A DNA stretch of 47,626 nt from Alistipes sp. (GCA_017379015.1 JAFNXN010000018.1:1-47626), one strand, 5' to 3'. Counted from the stretch's first letter, positions 17,296 through 26,197 are shown. Notes: a model not told the origin generated them from the letters alone. Program-made: numbers and translations.

Positions 17296-19152
17296 TTATT
17301 CAAGTGGGAGGATGTAGTTGGCGTAGGTACTCCAAGCCGCATCACCCTTATATGTCTCGACACTCTCGGTAGGGACATAGACACCAAGCTTCTCGCTACA
17401 ACCATCGAAGATACTAAGCTCTGGGAGCTGAGGTGGCTCGATAGAGTATAGCTCCAAGTGCGTAAGCGATGGACAATACGCAAAGGCACCGCCTTGAATC
17501 TGTTTAAGGTGCTCGCTATGCACTGTGGCACGCTCCAGAGAGTGACAATAGGCAAATGCCGACTGATTGATATGTGTAACCGTGGCTGGAATATCAATCT
17601 CCGCAAGGCTCGTGCAACCCGCAAACGCAAAGTCGCCCACCACCTTCAACATCGGCGGAAGCACCACACTCTCCAAGCTCTCACAACCCTGAAACAGGCC
17701 ATCTCCAAGCTTGGTAATGCTCTCTGGTATATTCACTTCACGCAACAACAAACAGCTAACGAATGTGTTCGCTCCAAGCACTTCGAGCGACTCGGGCAGA
17801 GATACTCGCACCAACTTAGGGCAGTCGCCAAGGCAGTTGTCGCCCATCAGCGTAACGCCCTCGGGGATATCAATCTCCGTAAACTCGTGGCAGCTCATAA
17901 AGGCATAATCGCCTATCGACTTAAGCCCATCGCCGAGCTTAATATCGGGCAGAGCAATACAACCACAGAAGGCGTAGCAATCGACAGTCTCCAACTTTGA
18001 GGGGATATTTAGCTCTCGGAGAGCTACACAGCCATAGAATGTACTACTCTGGATTGTGGTGATATTATCCGATAGGCGCACCCTCTCCAAAGACTCACAC
18101 CCATCGAAGCACAAAGCACCAAGCGAGGTTACGCTATCCGACATCGTAACACTTCTTAGTTCATTGCATTCGAGAAAAGCACCATCGCCAATGGTCTGAA
18201 CGCCATCAGGGATAACAACATCGGTCAGCGACTCACACTCTGCAAATGCCGACTCGCCAATAGAGAGCAGCGACTTGGAAAGCGCGACATCCTCAAGGAG
18301 GAAGCATTGATAGAATGCCGCCTCACCAATGCTCTCTACGCCGTCGGGCAATACAATCGACTTTAGATTATTAAAATACGATAGCACGAAAGCCTTATTG
18401 CGAATCGTCGTTAGCCTATTTTTAAACTCGATAATTCCTACGCCATCGAGATATAAGTTATTGGTAATCGCAGCGTTAAAAGCACCACTACTGGGCTCGA
18501 AGATCTTGCCATCGCTTGTGGTGTAGCGGATAATATTCTTGTCGCTGGGCTGGCGAACGGTGAACTTTACCGACATTATGGGATTTTCGACAGAGCGCAC
18601 CACAACCTCCGCCTCACGGCTAATATTAGTTGTGTTGGGCTGAGTCACAAGTCTTGCACTACGCAGACCCAAGGCTCTTGTATCTGCCGAGAGCCACTCC
18701 GCAGCCTCATCGGGGACTACGACCTCGCACTCAATATTTGCCTCGTAGCGAAGCACCACCTCGCCACCCTCGGGCATAACCCAGTGGATGTTTGTATCTG
18801 AGGTCTTAAGCTGTGGCACCATACCCTGCTTTACGACAAGCTCAAAGGTCTCGCCACCCGCCTTGAAGCGATATGTCACCTTGCGCTCTTTGTCGGCTCG
18901 CTCGGCAGTGAAGGTCACCACCTCGCCCGTGGCACTACCCTTTCCACTCTTCACCGAGGGCTTGCACCACGATGTGTAGCCCGTAAGCTCCCACGCCATA
19001 TTGCTCACCACACGCACCTCGACCGTGCCACCACCAGCAGGGATCTCCACCTTGCTCTTATCAAGCGAGAACTGCACCATATCCATGTCGTTGCTACAAC
19101 CCGCAACAAACACCAAAAGCGCAACCACGAAGAGTGAAAATAGTCGTCTCAT
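17296..19152 (-). CDS. BACON-domain LRR_5 (BspA-like) surface lipoprotein
   Basis: 618 residues from the ATG at 19152, where a lipoprotein signal begins (MRRLFSLFVV, lipobox VAGC, Cys19). The longer ORF adds 35 residues without a signal. Two immunoglobulin-like BACON-type domains (~25-105 and ~110-200, each ending VKQ or VRQ) precede about a dozen ~23-residue leucine-rich repeats of BspA type, with recurring F-GC-SL--V-LP-----IG--AF pattern (for example IPDGVQTIGDGAFLECNEL). Acidic residues after Cys suggest surface export. BspA-like proteins bind host or microbial ligands in characterised cases; here this is inference. It lies 40 nt before porX and 46 nt after the NUDIX gene. Confidence 0.88.
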   Translation of the reverse strand: MRRLFSLFVVALLVFVAGCSNDMDMVQFSLDKSKVEIPAGGGTVEVRVVSNMAWELTGYTSWCKPSVKSGKGSATGEVVTFTAERADKERKVTYRFKAGGETFELVVKQGMVPQLKTSDTNIHWVMPEGGEVVLRYEANIECEVVVPDEAAEWLSADTRALGLRSARLVTQPNTTNISREAEVVVRSVENPIMSVKFTVRQPSDKNIIRYTTSDGKIFEPSSGAFNAAITNNLYLDGVGIIEFKNRLTTIRNKAFVLSYFNNLKSIVLPDGVESIGEAAFYQCFLLEDVALSKSLLSIGESAFAECESLTDVVIPDGVQTIGDGAFLECNELRSVTMSDSVTSLGALCFDGCESLERVRLSDNITTIQSSTFYGCVALRELNIPSKLETVDCYAFCGCIALPDIKLGDGLKSIGDYAFMSCHEFTEIDIPEGVTLMGDNCLGDCPKLVRVSLPESLEVLGANTFVSCLLLREVNIPESITKLGDGLFQGCESLESVVLPPMLKVVGDFAFAGCTSLAEIDIPATVTHINQSAFAYCHSLERATVHSEHLKQIQGGAFAYCPSLTHLELYSIEPPQLPELSIFDGCSEKLGVYVPTESVETYKGDAAWSTYANYILPLE

Positions 19153-19198
19153 AACCCACCGTTTTTCTGCTTTGCGAAATTTATCGTTCCAGTAGTAA

Positions 19199-19813
19199 TT
19201 ACTCTTTTCTAAATATCTTACACAAGTAACGTTCCACCACCTCACAAATTGTGGCATAGCTCAATTTCAGCCTCTCAGCAAGAGCATCCTCATCGCACCA
19301 GACCACCTCCGTGATACCCTCCTCGCGCTGTGCTCGAAGCTCGCCGCCGATGGCTCGCATCGCCCACCACTCGGTGCGCTTAAGCTCCCAACGGCCATAG
19401 GTGTCGTAGGCGTGCCACGTATGAGCTAGCGCGCTCTCGCCCACCACCTCACAGCGTATGCCCGTCTCCTCCTCGACCTCGCGCAAGGCAGCCTGCATGC
19501 CACTCTCACCCTGCTCCACATGTCCTTTGGGCAGATCCCAACGCCCTCGCGAGCTGATCATCAAGATAGCTCCCTCGCCATTATCGACGATGCCTCCTGC
19601 CGCCTCAACAAGGTGAAACTCACCCTTTAGAGCCTCGAACGTAGCCTCGACATCTGGCGTTAAGAGTGCCACATATTTGTTGTTTTCAACTTTTTTTATT
19701 ACTTTCGCTCTCGAAATTGCCATATTATCATCTACGCTCATTGCATGGTACTCCTCTGAGGGGAGCTGCGAGCAGATGACAAGGCATGTAGAGCCGAAGT
19801 ATATGGTGCGCAT
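19199..19813 (-). CDS. NUDIX hydrolase
   Basis: 204 residues from the ATG at 19813 (start MRTIYFGSTCLVICS). Starts at 19828 and 19840 add 5 or 9 residues that family members lack as far as I recall. An N-terminal domain (~1-70) precedes the Nudix fold. The Nudix box (~97-119, GHVEQGESGMQAALREVEEE then TGI) has all catalytic Glu residues. It hydrolyses a nucleoside-diphosphate-linked substrate; the specific one cannot be told. A minus-strand -7 box TATCTTTG is at 19917-19924. Confidence 0.92.
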   Translation of the reverse strand: MRTIYFGSTCLVICSQLPSEEYHAMSVDDNMAISRAKVIKKVENNKYVALLTPDVEATFEALKGEFHLVEAAGGIVDNGEGAILMISSRGRWDLPKGHVEQGESGMQAALREVEEETGIRCEVVGESALAHTWHAYDTYGRWELKRTEWWAMRAIGGELRAQREEGITEVVWCDEDALAERLKLSYATICEVVERYLCKIFRKE

Positions 19814-19916
19814 TGGGCGTTGTTGCATAGTTTTGTGCATTACCTATTGTGGCTCTCTCGCGTGAGAGGCTCTATGGCATGAGAACGCTCATGTAGAGGA
19901 GCCGACGTTACGACGG

Positions 19917-19924
19917 CAAAGATA
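19917..19924 (-). promoter_or_regulatory. Predicted -7 box of the NUDIX gene
   Basis: TATCTTTG on the minus strand with a T-rich -33 region 20 nt upstream. It lies between the divergent NUDIX and S9 peptidase genes. No equally good plus-strand box was found; a weak TAGTTTTG is at 19828-19835. Confidence 0.55.
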
Positions 19925-19963
19925 CAAAAAAGGGGACATAACTTAAAACTACATAACTTATTT

Positions 19964-22072
19964 ATGAAAAAAATTCTATTTCTTATGACATTTGCATCGC
20001 TTCTTGCGTTGGGTAGCTGCGAAGAGAGCAACCTACCTAAGCCCTTGGTTATCGACAATGCTCTGACCGAGGCTGAGAAGGAGGCTGGTAAGTTCACCCC
20101 CGAGGTGATGTGGAAGATGGGCCGTATCGGCGCGCAGACGCTCTCTGCGGATGGCTCTAAGTTGGTATATGCTCTCACTGAGTACAACATCGCCGAGAAC
20201 CGCGGCGTCACTACACTCTGGTTGCGCGACATGGCTACAGGCGAGACTAAGCGTCTCACCGACTACAACTCTTCAAACCACTCGGCACAGTGGCTCGACG
20301 AGTCGAACATCGCCTTTTTGTCGAACCGTTCAGGCTCGTCACAGGTGTGGGCTATGGACATCAACACCCTTGCTACACGTCAGCTAACTACCCTTGCGAA
20401 GGATGTTGAGGGCTTCGGCATCGCTGGCGACCACGCCTTCTACGTACAGCGCGTTGAGGTGGCTAAGCTCAAGGGCTCTAACAAGTACGAGGATATGGAC
20501 AAGTCTAAGGTGCGCATATATGACGACCTCATGGTACGCCACTGGGACTACTGGGATGATGGCTCATACCTCCACATCTTCGCTGCCGACTACAAGGATG
20601 GCAAGATTGCTGAGGGCAAGGACATTATCGGTGCTGACAAGGCATACGACGCTCCTCTTGCGCCATATTTCGACAATGCCGAGATTCGCCTCTCGCCCGA
20701 CGGCACACAGCTTGCCTACACATGCAAGCCTCTCACCGGCACCGAGTACGCGCTCTCTACCGACTCTGACATCTTCCTCTACGACTTTGCTACTGAGGCT
20801 ACACGCAACCTCTCGAAGGAGGCTGCCGAGGCTGGTGCTGACGCGTTTGTAGGCTACGACAAGTACCCTGTATTCTCGCCCGACGGCACTAAGATCGCCT
20901 TCCGTTCGCAGCGTCGTCCAGGCAACGAGGCTGACCAGCAGCGTCTTTGGGTCTTCGACCTCAAGACCAACAAGTGCGACTACATCACACGTGGTCAGGA
21001 CTACTGCGTGACTGAGGTGGCTTGGGATGGCAACGACGCTATGTACTTCGTGCTTCCATGGCGTGGCACACACCAGGTGGCACACATCGACCTTGCGGGC
21101 AACATGAAGCATATCACACGTGGCAACCACGACATCAACGCCTTCACCTTTGCTGGTGGCAAGATCGTGGCAAACATGAACACCATCTGCAAGGCCGTAG
21201 AGCTCTACGACGTAAACCTCGAGTCGGGCGAGCTCACACAGCTTACCGACGTAAACCGCGAGATCTACGACAACATCAAGTTTGGCGAGGTTCAGGAGCG
21301 TTGGATCACCACCACCGATGGTAAGCAGATGCTCACATGGGTAATCCTACCTCCCGACTTCGATCCTACGAAGAAGTACCCTACACTCCTCTACTGCCAG
21401 GGTGGTCCTCAGAGCACCGTATCGCAGTTCTGGAGCTACCGCTGGAACTTCCAGCTTATGGCTGCCGAGGGCTATGTTATCGTAGCACCTAACCGCCGTG
21501 GCTGCCCATCATTTGGTCAGGAGTGGACCGACCAGATCTCGGGCGACTACTCGGGACAGAACATCCGCGACTACCTTGCTGCTATCGACGAGGTATCTAA
21601 GGAGCCATGGGTGGATACCGACAAGCGTGGTTGCGTAGGTGCGTCGTATGGTGGCTACTCTACATACTACCTTGCGGGCGTTCACGAGGGTCGCTTCAAG
21701 GCCTTCATCGCTCACTGCGGCATCTTCAACTTCGAGTCGATGTATGGCCACACCGAGGAGCTCTTCTTCGTGACCAACGACTATGGTGGCGCATACTGGG
21801 ATAAGGATAACGCCGTGGCACAGCGTTCGTATGCTAACTCGCCACACAAGAACGTTGATAAGTGGGATAGTCCTATTATGATCATCACTGGCGAGAGGGA
21901 CTACCGTATTCCTTATAGCCAGTCGCTCGAGGCGTTCACCGCAGCACGTGTTCAGGGCATCGACGCTCGCCTAGTGTCGTTCGAGAACGAGGCACACCAG
22001 GTGTTCCAGCCACAGAACTCTGTAGTTTGGAATCGCGAGTTCTTTAGCTGGTTGAACAAGTACCTTAAATAA
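19964..22072 (+). CDS. S9 family (prolyl oligopeptidase-type) peptidase lipoprotein
   Basis: 702 residues. Lipoprotein signal MKKILFLMTF with lipobox LGSC (Cys19) and EES after it. Residues ~45-430 are a WD40/PD40-type propeller (repeated LSPDGTQLAY and FSPDGTKIAF blocks). Residues ~450-702 form an alpha/beta-hydrolase with nucleophile Ser in GASYGGYS (~560), Asp in TGERDYRIPYSQS (~645) and His in NEAHQVF (~677). All triad positions are present. It likely trims peptides at the cell surface or in the periplasm, like DPP IV/AOP relatives. It is followed by a terminator and repeat-rich DNA. Confidence 0.95.
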   Translation: MKKILFLMTFASLLALGSCEESNLPKPLVIDNALTEAEKEAGKFTPEVMWKMGRIGAQTLSADGSKLVYALTEYNIAENRGVTTLWLRDMATGETKRLTDYNSSNHSAQWLDESNIAFLSNRSGSSQVWAMDINTLATRQLTTLAKDVEGFGIAGDHAFYVQRVEVAKLKGSNKYEDMDKSKVRIYDDLMVRHWDYWDDGSYLHIFAADYKDGKIAEGKDIIGADKAYDAPLAPYFDNAEIRLSPDGTQLAYTCKPLTGTEYALSTDSDIFLYDFATEATRNLSKEAAEAGADAFVGYDKYPVFSPDGTKIAFRSQRRPGNEADQQRLWVFDLKTNKCDYITRGQDYCVTEVAWDGNDAMYFVLPWRGTHQVAHIDLAGNMKHITRGNHDINAFTFAGGKIVANMNTICKAVELYDVNLESGELTQLTDVNREIYDNIKFGEVQERWITTTDGKQMLTWVILPPDFDPTKKYPTLLYCQGGPQSTVSQFWSYRWNFQLMAAEGYVIVAPNRRGCPSFGQEWTDQISGDYSGQNIRDYLAAIDEVSKEPWVDTDKRGCVGASYGGYSTYYLAGVHEGRFKAFIAHCGIFNFESMYGHTEELFFVTNDYGGAYWDKDNAVAQRSYANSPHKNVDKWDSPIMIITGERDYRIPYSQSLEAFTAARVQGIDARLVSFENEAHQVFQPQNSVVWNREFFSWLNKYLK

Positions 22073-22112
22073 TTTTTGATTGTAGGGCAGCCCCTGCTGC
22101 CTTTCAACAATT

Positions 22113-22144
22113 ACCCCGAATGGAGTTTTCCGTTCGGGGTTTTT
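22113..22144 (+). terminator. Terminator of the S9 peptidase gene
   Basis: Seven-base arms CCCCGAA and TTCGGGG flank a 12-nt loop, followed by five T. It lies about 40 nt after the stop codon. Confidence 0.85.
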
Positions 22145-22216
22145 CTGCTCTCTCTGCTCTCTCTGCTCTCTCTGCTCTCTCTGTTCTCTCTGTTCTCTCT
22201 GTTCTCTCTGTTCTCT
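22145..22216 (+). repeat. 9-bp tandem repeat, 4 + 4 units
   Basis: Eight perfect 9-bp units start directly at the terminator T-run: four of CTGCTCTCT, then four of CTGTTCTCT. Non-coding. The reverse complement of the 47510 repeat differs from the second unit by one base. Confidence 0.95.
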
Positions 22217-22221
22217 CTTCG

Positions 22222-22354
22222 TCATCCCGAGCGAGCATTTGCGAGCGTGGGGATCTCATGATTAGCGCGTTGTGCAGGAGATTGCCACGAGCCTTGCGGC
22301 TCTCGCAATGACCAAGAGGAGGAGATTGCCACGGCTTAACAGCCTCGCAATGAC
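22222..22354. repeat. Cluster of three palindromic dispersed-type repeats
   Basis: Two elements (22277-22312 and 22321-22354) share the arms GGAGATTGCC and CGCAATGAC but carry different inner stems (GAGCC/GGCTC and GGCT/AGCC). A related element at about 22222-22258 has CGTCATCCCGAG and GGGGATCTC arms. They resemble the REP/MITE-like GTCATTGCGAG repeats common in many genomes. No coding potential. Confidence 0.8.
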
Positions 22355-22460
22355 GAAGAGAGTGTTTTTCCGCGTCGTCGCTTTGTCCCTTAGTCCCTTC
22401 GTTGCTCTCTTCGCGCTATCACATTCGGCTCAAAGAGCAAAAAAAATGATTACTTCAATG

Positions 22461-22491
22461 TTGCACAATTGACAAATTTTATTTACTTTTG
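22461..22491 (+). promoter_or_regulatory. Promoter of the 22792 gene
   Basis: -33 TTG (22461-22463), a 20-nt spacer and -7 TACTTTTG (22484-22491). Predicted transcription start about 22498, giving a leader of nearly 300 nt. Confidence 0.75.
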
Positions 22492-22522
22492 CATCAAACA
22501 TTCGACAAAAGAGAGCCAATAA

Positions 22523-22702
22523 ATGTCCTATAAGTCAACATATTACGAGCTGACCACCCTAATTTCGCGAGGGGGGGGGGATTTTTCGTCCTCTAAATCA
22601 GCACGTTACGGCTATTCGATAAATAAACTCGACTATTCTATTTTACCCTATCACCCGCCACAGAAATGTGGTGGGCGGCACTCTTTGTACCTATGTCCTT
22701 AG
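22523..22702 (+). CDS. 59-codon leader ORF spanning a G10 tract
   Basis: ATG at 22523 lies about 25 nt after the predicted transcription start and is open to a TAG at 22700-22702. The product starts MSYKSTYYELTTLISRGGG and ends RHSLYLCP. Codons 17-20 fall on the G10 tract. With one G fewer, the reading frame would stop at about 22621; with one more, at about 22594. Only G10 continues through the hairpin at 22654-22675. No homologue is known to me. It may be untranslated; the hairpins could be the functional part. Confidence 0.35.
   Translation: MSYKSTYYELTTLISRGGGDFSSSKSARYGYSINKLDYSILPYHPPQKCGGRHSLYLCP
22571..22580 (+). repeat. G10 homopolymer in the leader of the 22792 gene
   Basis: Ten consecutive G, about 80 nt after the predicted transcription start and 211 nt before the start codon. 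Tracts of this length are prone to slipped-strand mispairing. Confidence 0.9.
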
Positions 22703-22717
22703 GGGTGCTGCACCTCT
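22654..22717 (+). promoter_or_regulatory. Structured leader: two hairpins
   Basis: Hairpin 1 is a 9-bp stem (22654-22662 with 22667-22675, one G-U) closed by a GAAA tetraloop. Hairpin 2 is a 7-bp stem (22701-22707 with 22711-22717, one G-U) and a 3-nt loop that overlaps the stop codon of the leader ORF. Neither is followed by a T-run, so these are not standard terminators. Confidence 0.6.
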
Positions 22718-22791
22718 TATTCGACCTATTTAAATGCGCATCGCGCGCACGTAAGGAACAGATCTTTTTAACCTTTTAATAATTTAACACT

Positions 22792-25752
22792 ATGAAAAAA
22801 CTTTTAGCTTTATTGGCAGTGGTACTCTGCGTAGTATCATGTCAGACAGAGCCTGAGGGTCTTGACGTAAACGTCGGTGGCGAGATCGACGCTATCGTCA
22901 ATGTCACAATCCCTGAGGTTGAGACTCGTGCTGCTGGCGGCAACAACAGCGCACTCGGCGTATTTGACAATGGCGTGTTGGCTGGCGACGCTACTATGCG
23001 TTACATCCTTCAGGTTTACTACAAGGGTGAGCCTTCACAGGAGCGTCTTGTAAAGTACAGCGATGACAAGAGCGTAGCATTCGACGTTCGCCTTGTTCCT
23101 GGTCGCGACTATCAGTTCGTTGTTTGGGCTGACGTTGTAGACGGTGAGGATAAGGGCGACAAGCACTACAACACTGAGGTGCTTCACGACATCAAACTCA
23201 ATGGTAAGTGGAATGCTATGGACGAGAGCCGTGATGCATTTACTGCTACCGTTGCTGTTAACAACTACTCTAGCGCTAGCAACATCACTGTAAAGCTTCA
23301 GCGTCCTTTCGCTAAGCTTCGCGTTGTGACTACCGACATGGTGGCTCTTAGCAACATTGGCATCGAGCCTGCTAAGGCTACTGTAGAGTACACTGTTAAG
23401 CACTACAATGCTTTCAACGCATTTGAAGGCAAGGTTATCAATGACTCTAAGAACCGCGACATCAAGCACGAGGAGTTCGATATCGCAGTTTATGGCGACA
23501 ACTCAAATACCGATAAGGTTCTCTTCACTGACTATTTCTTCCCAACTGAGGACAATATCGTTAAGTTCAACCTTACTGTTAAGGAGAAAGGTGGCAAGGT
23601 TATCGGCGAGACTGTAGCATTCAACACTGATATTCCAGTTAACGCTAACTACCTTACTACTATCAAGGGTAACATCCTTACCGACGGTAAGAACTTCGAG
23701 GTTAAGATCGAGGATGCTTTCGCTGGCGAGACAGAGTGGCCTAACACTCCGGCTGGTGAGCTTGTTGCTGCAGCTATGTTTGGTGGCGAGATAACTTTGA
23801 CAGAGAATGTAAGATTGACTGAGCCTCTTAAAGTTACGTCTGAGTTGACAATCAACCTCAACGGCAAGACTATCACAACCACTGAGAAGGAGCCTGGTCG
23901 TCACCACTATGCTATCGACAACTATGGAACTCTTACTCTCAAGGGCGAGGGTGCAATCAATGCTCGTGGTATTGAGAACTTTGGTACAATGACTATCAAT
24001 GGTAACATCACAATCACAAACGTTGACACAAACGGTGGTTCTGCTATTTGGAACGAGGGTAACCTTGTAATCAACGGTGGTACTTTCACAACAAATGCTG
24101 AGGCAGGTGAGGGTAGCTACGGTAGTGCACTTAACACTCAGGTAGGTGGTAGCGCTGTAATTAACGGTGGTAACTTCACCGCTTATAGCCAGTTGACTTA
24201 TGCTATCCTCAACTATGGTGAGACTGTTATCAACAACGCTACTGTAAAGGGTAAGCATGGTGCTGTTGGATCTGCTGATGGCGCTGCATATAAGACCACT
24301 ATCAACGGCGGTTCATTCGAGCTTATGGAGAATCCTGGTGTATCTGACCACTGTACATACTATGTATCTGCAATTTACGGTGGTACATTCTCTATGGTCG
24401 TACCTGACCCTGCACACGGTGATTCAGTATTCTGGAAATCAACAATTGCTGATGGTTACAAGGTAATTGAGAATAATGGCAAGTTCAACGTTGTTTCAGC
24501 TGATGTTGACAATGTTGTAGCAAACAAAGGTGAGTTGAAGACAGTTTTGGAGGCTGTAGCTGCTGGCACAACAGACGTAGTTATCGACGCTAATGGTGCT
24601 AACATCGGTGATCTTAACTATGGTCTTAAAACAGCTTTGGTTCCTGCTGGCAGAACAGTTACTATTCGCAACGCAAATGTTCAGGGAAAAAGCTATGGTA
24701 ATGGCGTAGATGGTACAGTTATCTTCGAGGGTTGTACATTCAATAATAGCGGTGCTTACTCTATCCATTTTGACAATGGTAATGGTGATGTAATCTTCAA
24801 GAATTGTAAGCTATACGGTTGGAACTCATTTGGTTCATCTCTTAACTCTGTATCATTCGAGAATTGTACTTTGGATGGTAATGGCACTTATGCTTTGATC
24901 CGTTCTTATGTAACATTGACATTGACCAACTGCGTTATCAACACTTCAAACGCAAATCATACTGACGCATATTCAGAGGGTGTTGAGGCAGTTGCTCCAG
25001 CTACATTGACTGAGAACAATGTAACATACGTAGCTGATAACGCAGATGCTTTGGCTGATGCGCTTGCAAATGGTGGAAGCGTTGTTATGACTGACGACAT
25101 TGAGACAGAGGCTGCCACAACAGCACCCTATGGTAACAAGTACGCATATAAATTGGACGGAGGAACTTTGGATGGCAACGGTCACGAGCTATATATGGAG
25201 TGTTATGGTGACGACTACGGAATCATGACTTCTGGAGGTACTATCAAGAACCTTACTATCGAGGAGGGTTGCCGTGCCGTTATGATTATGTACCCAACGC
25301 AGGATGTTATTCTTGACAATGTTAACATTGGTGGTGATGGTGTTCTTTACCCAATTAACACCGGTGAGGCTGGCGCTGAGGGTGTTAAATTAGTTGTGAC
25401 CAACTCAACACTTGCAGGCTGGACAAGTTATGGCGAGATTGAGAGTGCATCATTCACAAATGTTAAGTTTGAGCAGGGCACATACTATAACAATATCTAT
25501 GGTCGTGTACTTAAACCATATGTAAATACTACCTTGACTAACTGCTCATTCATTGAGCATATGAACTTGGATTTATCTAAGCTTAACAATGGACATAAGG
25601 TAACATTTAAAAACTGTACTGTTAATGGTCAAGTAATTACGGCAAGCACATTCACAGTGCCTTCTACAGATGCAGAGTATGACACTGAGCTGTTTACAAT
25701 CGATCTCCCATCATGGGCTTCGAGTGTTAACGACTGCGTAATATTCGAGTAA
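22792..25752 (+). CDS. DUF6562-like lipoprotein with beta-helix region
   Basis: 986 residues. Lipobox VVSC, Cys17. Residues ~25-320 resemble the fimbrillin-associated DUF6562 family (IPEVETRAAGG, then a DYQFVVWADV/LQRPFAKLRVVTTD pattern). Residues ~330-980 form a right-handed beta-helix/pectin-lyase-like region with short repeats such as TLTLKGEGAINA, TMTINGNITI, NLVINGGTFTT, VINGGNFTAY and TTINGGSFEL. There is no visible lyase active-site motif, so a binding or structural surface role is more likely than catalysis. The N-terminal third prefers CTT/CTC Leu codons; the helix part uses much more TTG, which suggests a mosaic origin. It has its own promoter, a ~300-nt leader with a G10 tract, and a terminator. 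Confidence 0.8.
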   Translation: MKKLLALLAVVLCVVSCQTEPEGLDVNVGGEIDAIVNVTIPEVETRAAGGNNSALGVFDNGVLAGDATMRYILQVYYKGEPSQERLVKYSDDKSVAFDVRLVPGRDYQFVVWADVVDGEDKGDKHYNTEVLHDIKLNGKWNAMDESRDAFTATVAVNNYSSASNITVKLQRPFAKLRVVTTDMVALSNIGIEPAKATVEYTVKHYNAFNAFEGKVINDSKNRDIKHEEFDIAVYGDNSNTDKVLFTDYFFPTEDNIVKFNLTVKEKGGKVIGETVAFNTDIPVNANYLTTIKGNILTDGKNFEVKIEDAFAGETEWPNTPAGELVAAAMFGGEITLTENVRLTEPLKVTSELTINLNGKTITTTEKEPGRHHYAIDNYGTLTLKGEGAINARGIENFGTMTINGNITITNVDTNGGSAIWNEGNLVINGGTFTTNAEAGEGSYGSALNTQVGGSAVINGGNFTAYSQLTYAILNYGETVINNATVKGKHGAVGSADGAAYKTTINGGSFELMENPGVSDHCTYYVSAIYGGTFSMVVPDPAHGDSVFWKSTIADGYKVIENNGKFNVVSADVDNVVANKGELKTVLEAVAAGTTDVVIDANGANIGDLNYGLKTALVPAGRTVTIRNANVQGKSYGNGVDGTVIFEGCTFNNSGAYSIHFDNGNGDVIFKNCKLYGWNSFGSSLNSVSFENCTLDGNGTYALIRSYVTLTLTNCVINTSNANHTDAYSEGVEAVAPATLTENNVTYVADNADALADALANGGSVVMTDDIETEAATTAPYGNKYAYKLDGGTLDGNGHELYMECYGDDYGIMTSGGTIKNLTIEEGCRAVMIMYPTQDVILDNVNIGGDGVLYPINTGEAGAEGVKLVVTNSTLAGWTSYGEIESASFTNVKFEQGTYYNNIYGRVLKPYVNTTLTNCSFIEHMNLDLSKLNNGHKVTFKNCTVNGQVITASTFTVPSTDAEYDTELFTIDLPSWASSVNDCVIFE

Positions 25753-25766
25753 GTGTAGGGACATAT

Positions 25767-25808
25767 ACTTTTATCAGCGCTCGGCTTGCGCCGAGTGCTG
25801 ATAAAAGT
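25767..25808. other. Long 19-bp hairpin after the 22792 gene
   Basis: Arms 25767-25785 and 25790-25808 pair over 19 bp with one G-T, closing a TTGC loop. There is no T-run after it on either strand; A-rich DNA follows. It may act as a 3'-end stabiliser upstream of the true terminator. Confidence 0.7.
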
Positions 25809-25872
25809 AAAAAACACTAAACAACACTGGTCTTAATCTATTGCTTTCATAAAAATGTAACAGTGTTGTGGG

Positions 25873-25907
25873 GAGGGACATCGGCGGGTGTCCCTCTATC
25901 TTTTTTT
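25873..25907 (+). terminator. Terminator of the 22792 gene
   Basis: Perfect 8-bp stem GAGGGACA/TGTCCCTC with an 8-nt loop, then TATC and seven T. Confidence 0.85.
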
Positions 25908-25965
25908 GCTCCGCTGAGCTCTGAGTATGGGGTGAGTAGTTTCACTGCGCTCTGAAAGTTTCACT

Positions 25966-26041
25966 CTACCCAGGGTGCGCTACAGCGCACGGCAATACCC
26001 ACAGCTACCCAGAGTGGACCTCAGTCCATGGCTCTACCCAG
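25966..26041. repeat. CTACCCAG-spaced palindrome repeat
   Basis: Three copies of CTACCCA(G) start at 25966, 26005 and 26034. Between them lie two palindromes: GTGCGCT-AC-AGCGCAC and TGGAC-CTCA-GTCCA. Non-coding; looks like a remnant or member of a dispersed palindromic repeat family. Confidence 0.6.
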
Positions 26042-26110
26042 ACAACCATCACCTTCCACTTTCATCTTTGCTCTTTCATCCTGCTCTTCGTCCTCTCATC
26101 ATTGCTCGGC

Positions 26111-26141
26111 TTTGCAGTTTTAGAAAAAAGTTGTATCTTTG
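26111..26141 (+). promoter_or_regulatory. Promoter of the 26198 gene
   Basis: -33 TTTG (26111-26114), 19-nt spacer, -7 TATCTTTG (26134-26141). Leader about 50 nt. Confidence 0.85.
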
Positions 26142-26197
26142 TATTCAAATGGAGTTAGGAAACTAATAAATTTCAAATATCTAAAACTAGTAAAACT

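Noticed and set aside
19840-20259. Minus-strand ORF over the S9 peptidase start
   Set aside because: Antisense to the signal peptide and propeller coding region, without its own signals.
22076-22311. Overlapping ORFs through the CTG(C/T)TCTCT repeat
   Set aside because: They run through a terminator, a minisatellite and palindromic repeats; the open frame is a by-product of the 9-bp period.
22654-22717. Leader hairpins read as a known riboswitch
   Set aside because: Two simple stems without the conserved cores of known classes; no basis to name a ligand.
23503-24258. 251-codon minus-strand ORF inside the 22792 gene
   Set aside because: Shadow of the strong plus-strand frame, Ser/Thr/Val-rich from codon complement, no start context.
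25975-26166. 63-codon plus-strand ORF before lipoprotein A
   Set aside because: It crosses the CTACCCAG repeat and the promoter at 26111-26141; not a plausible gene.
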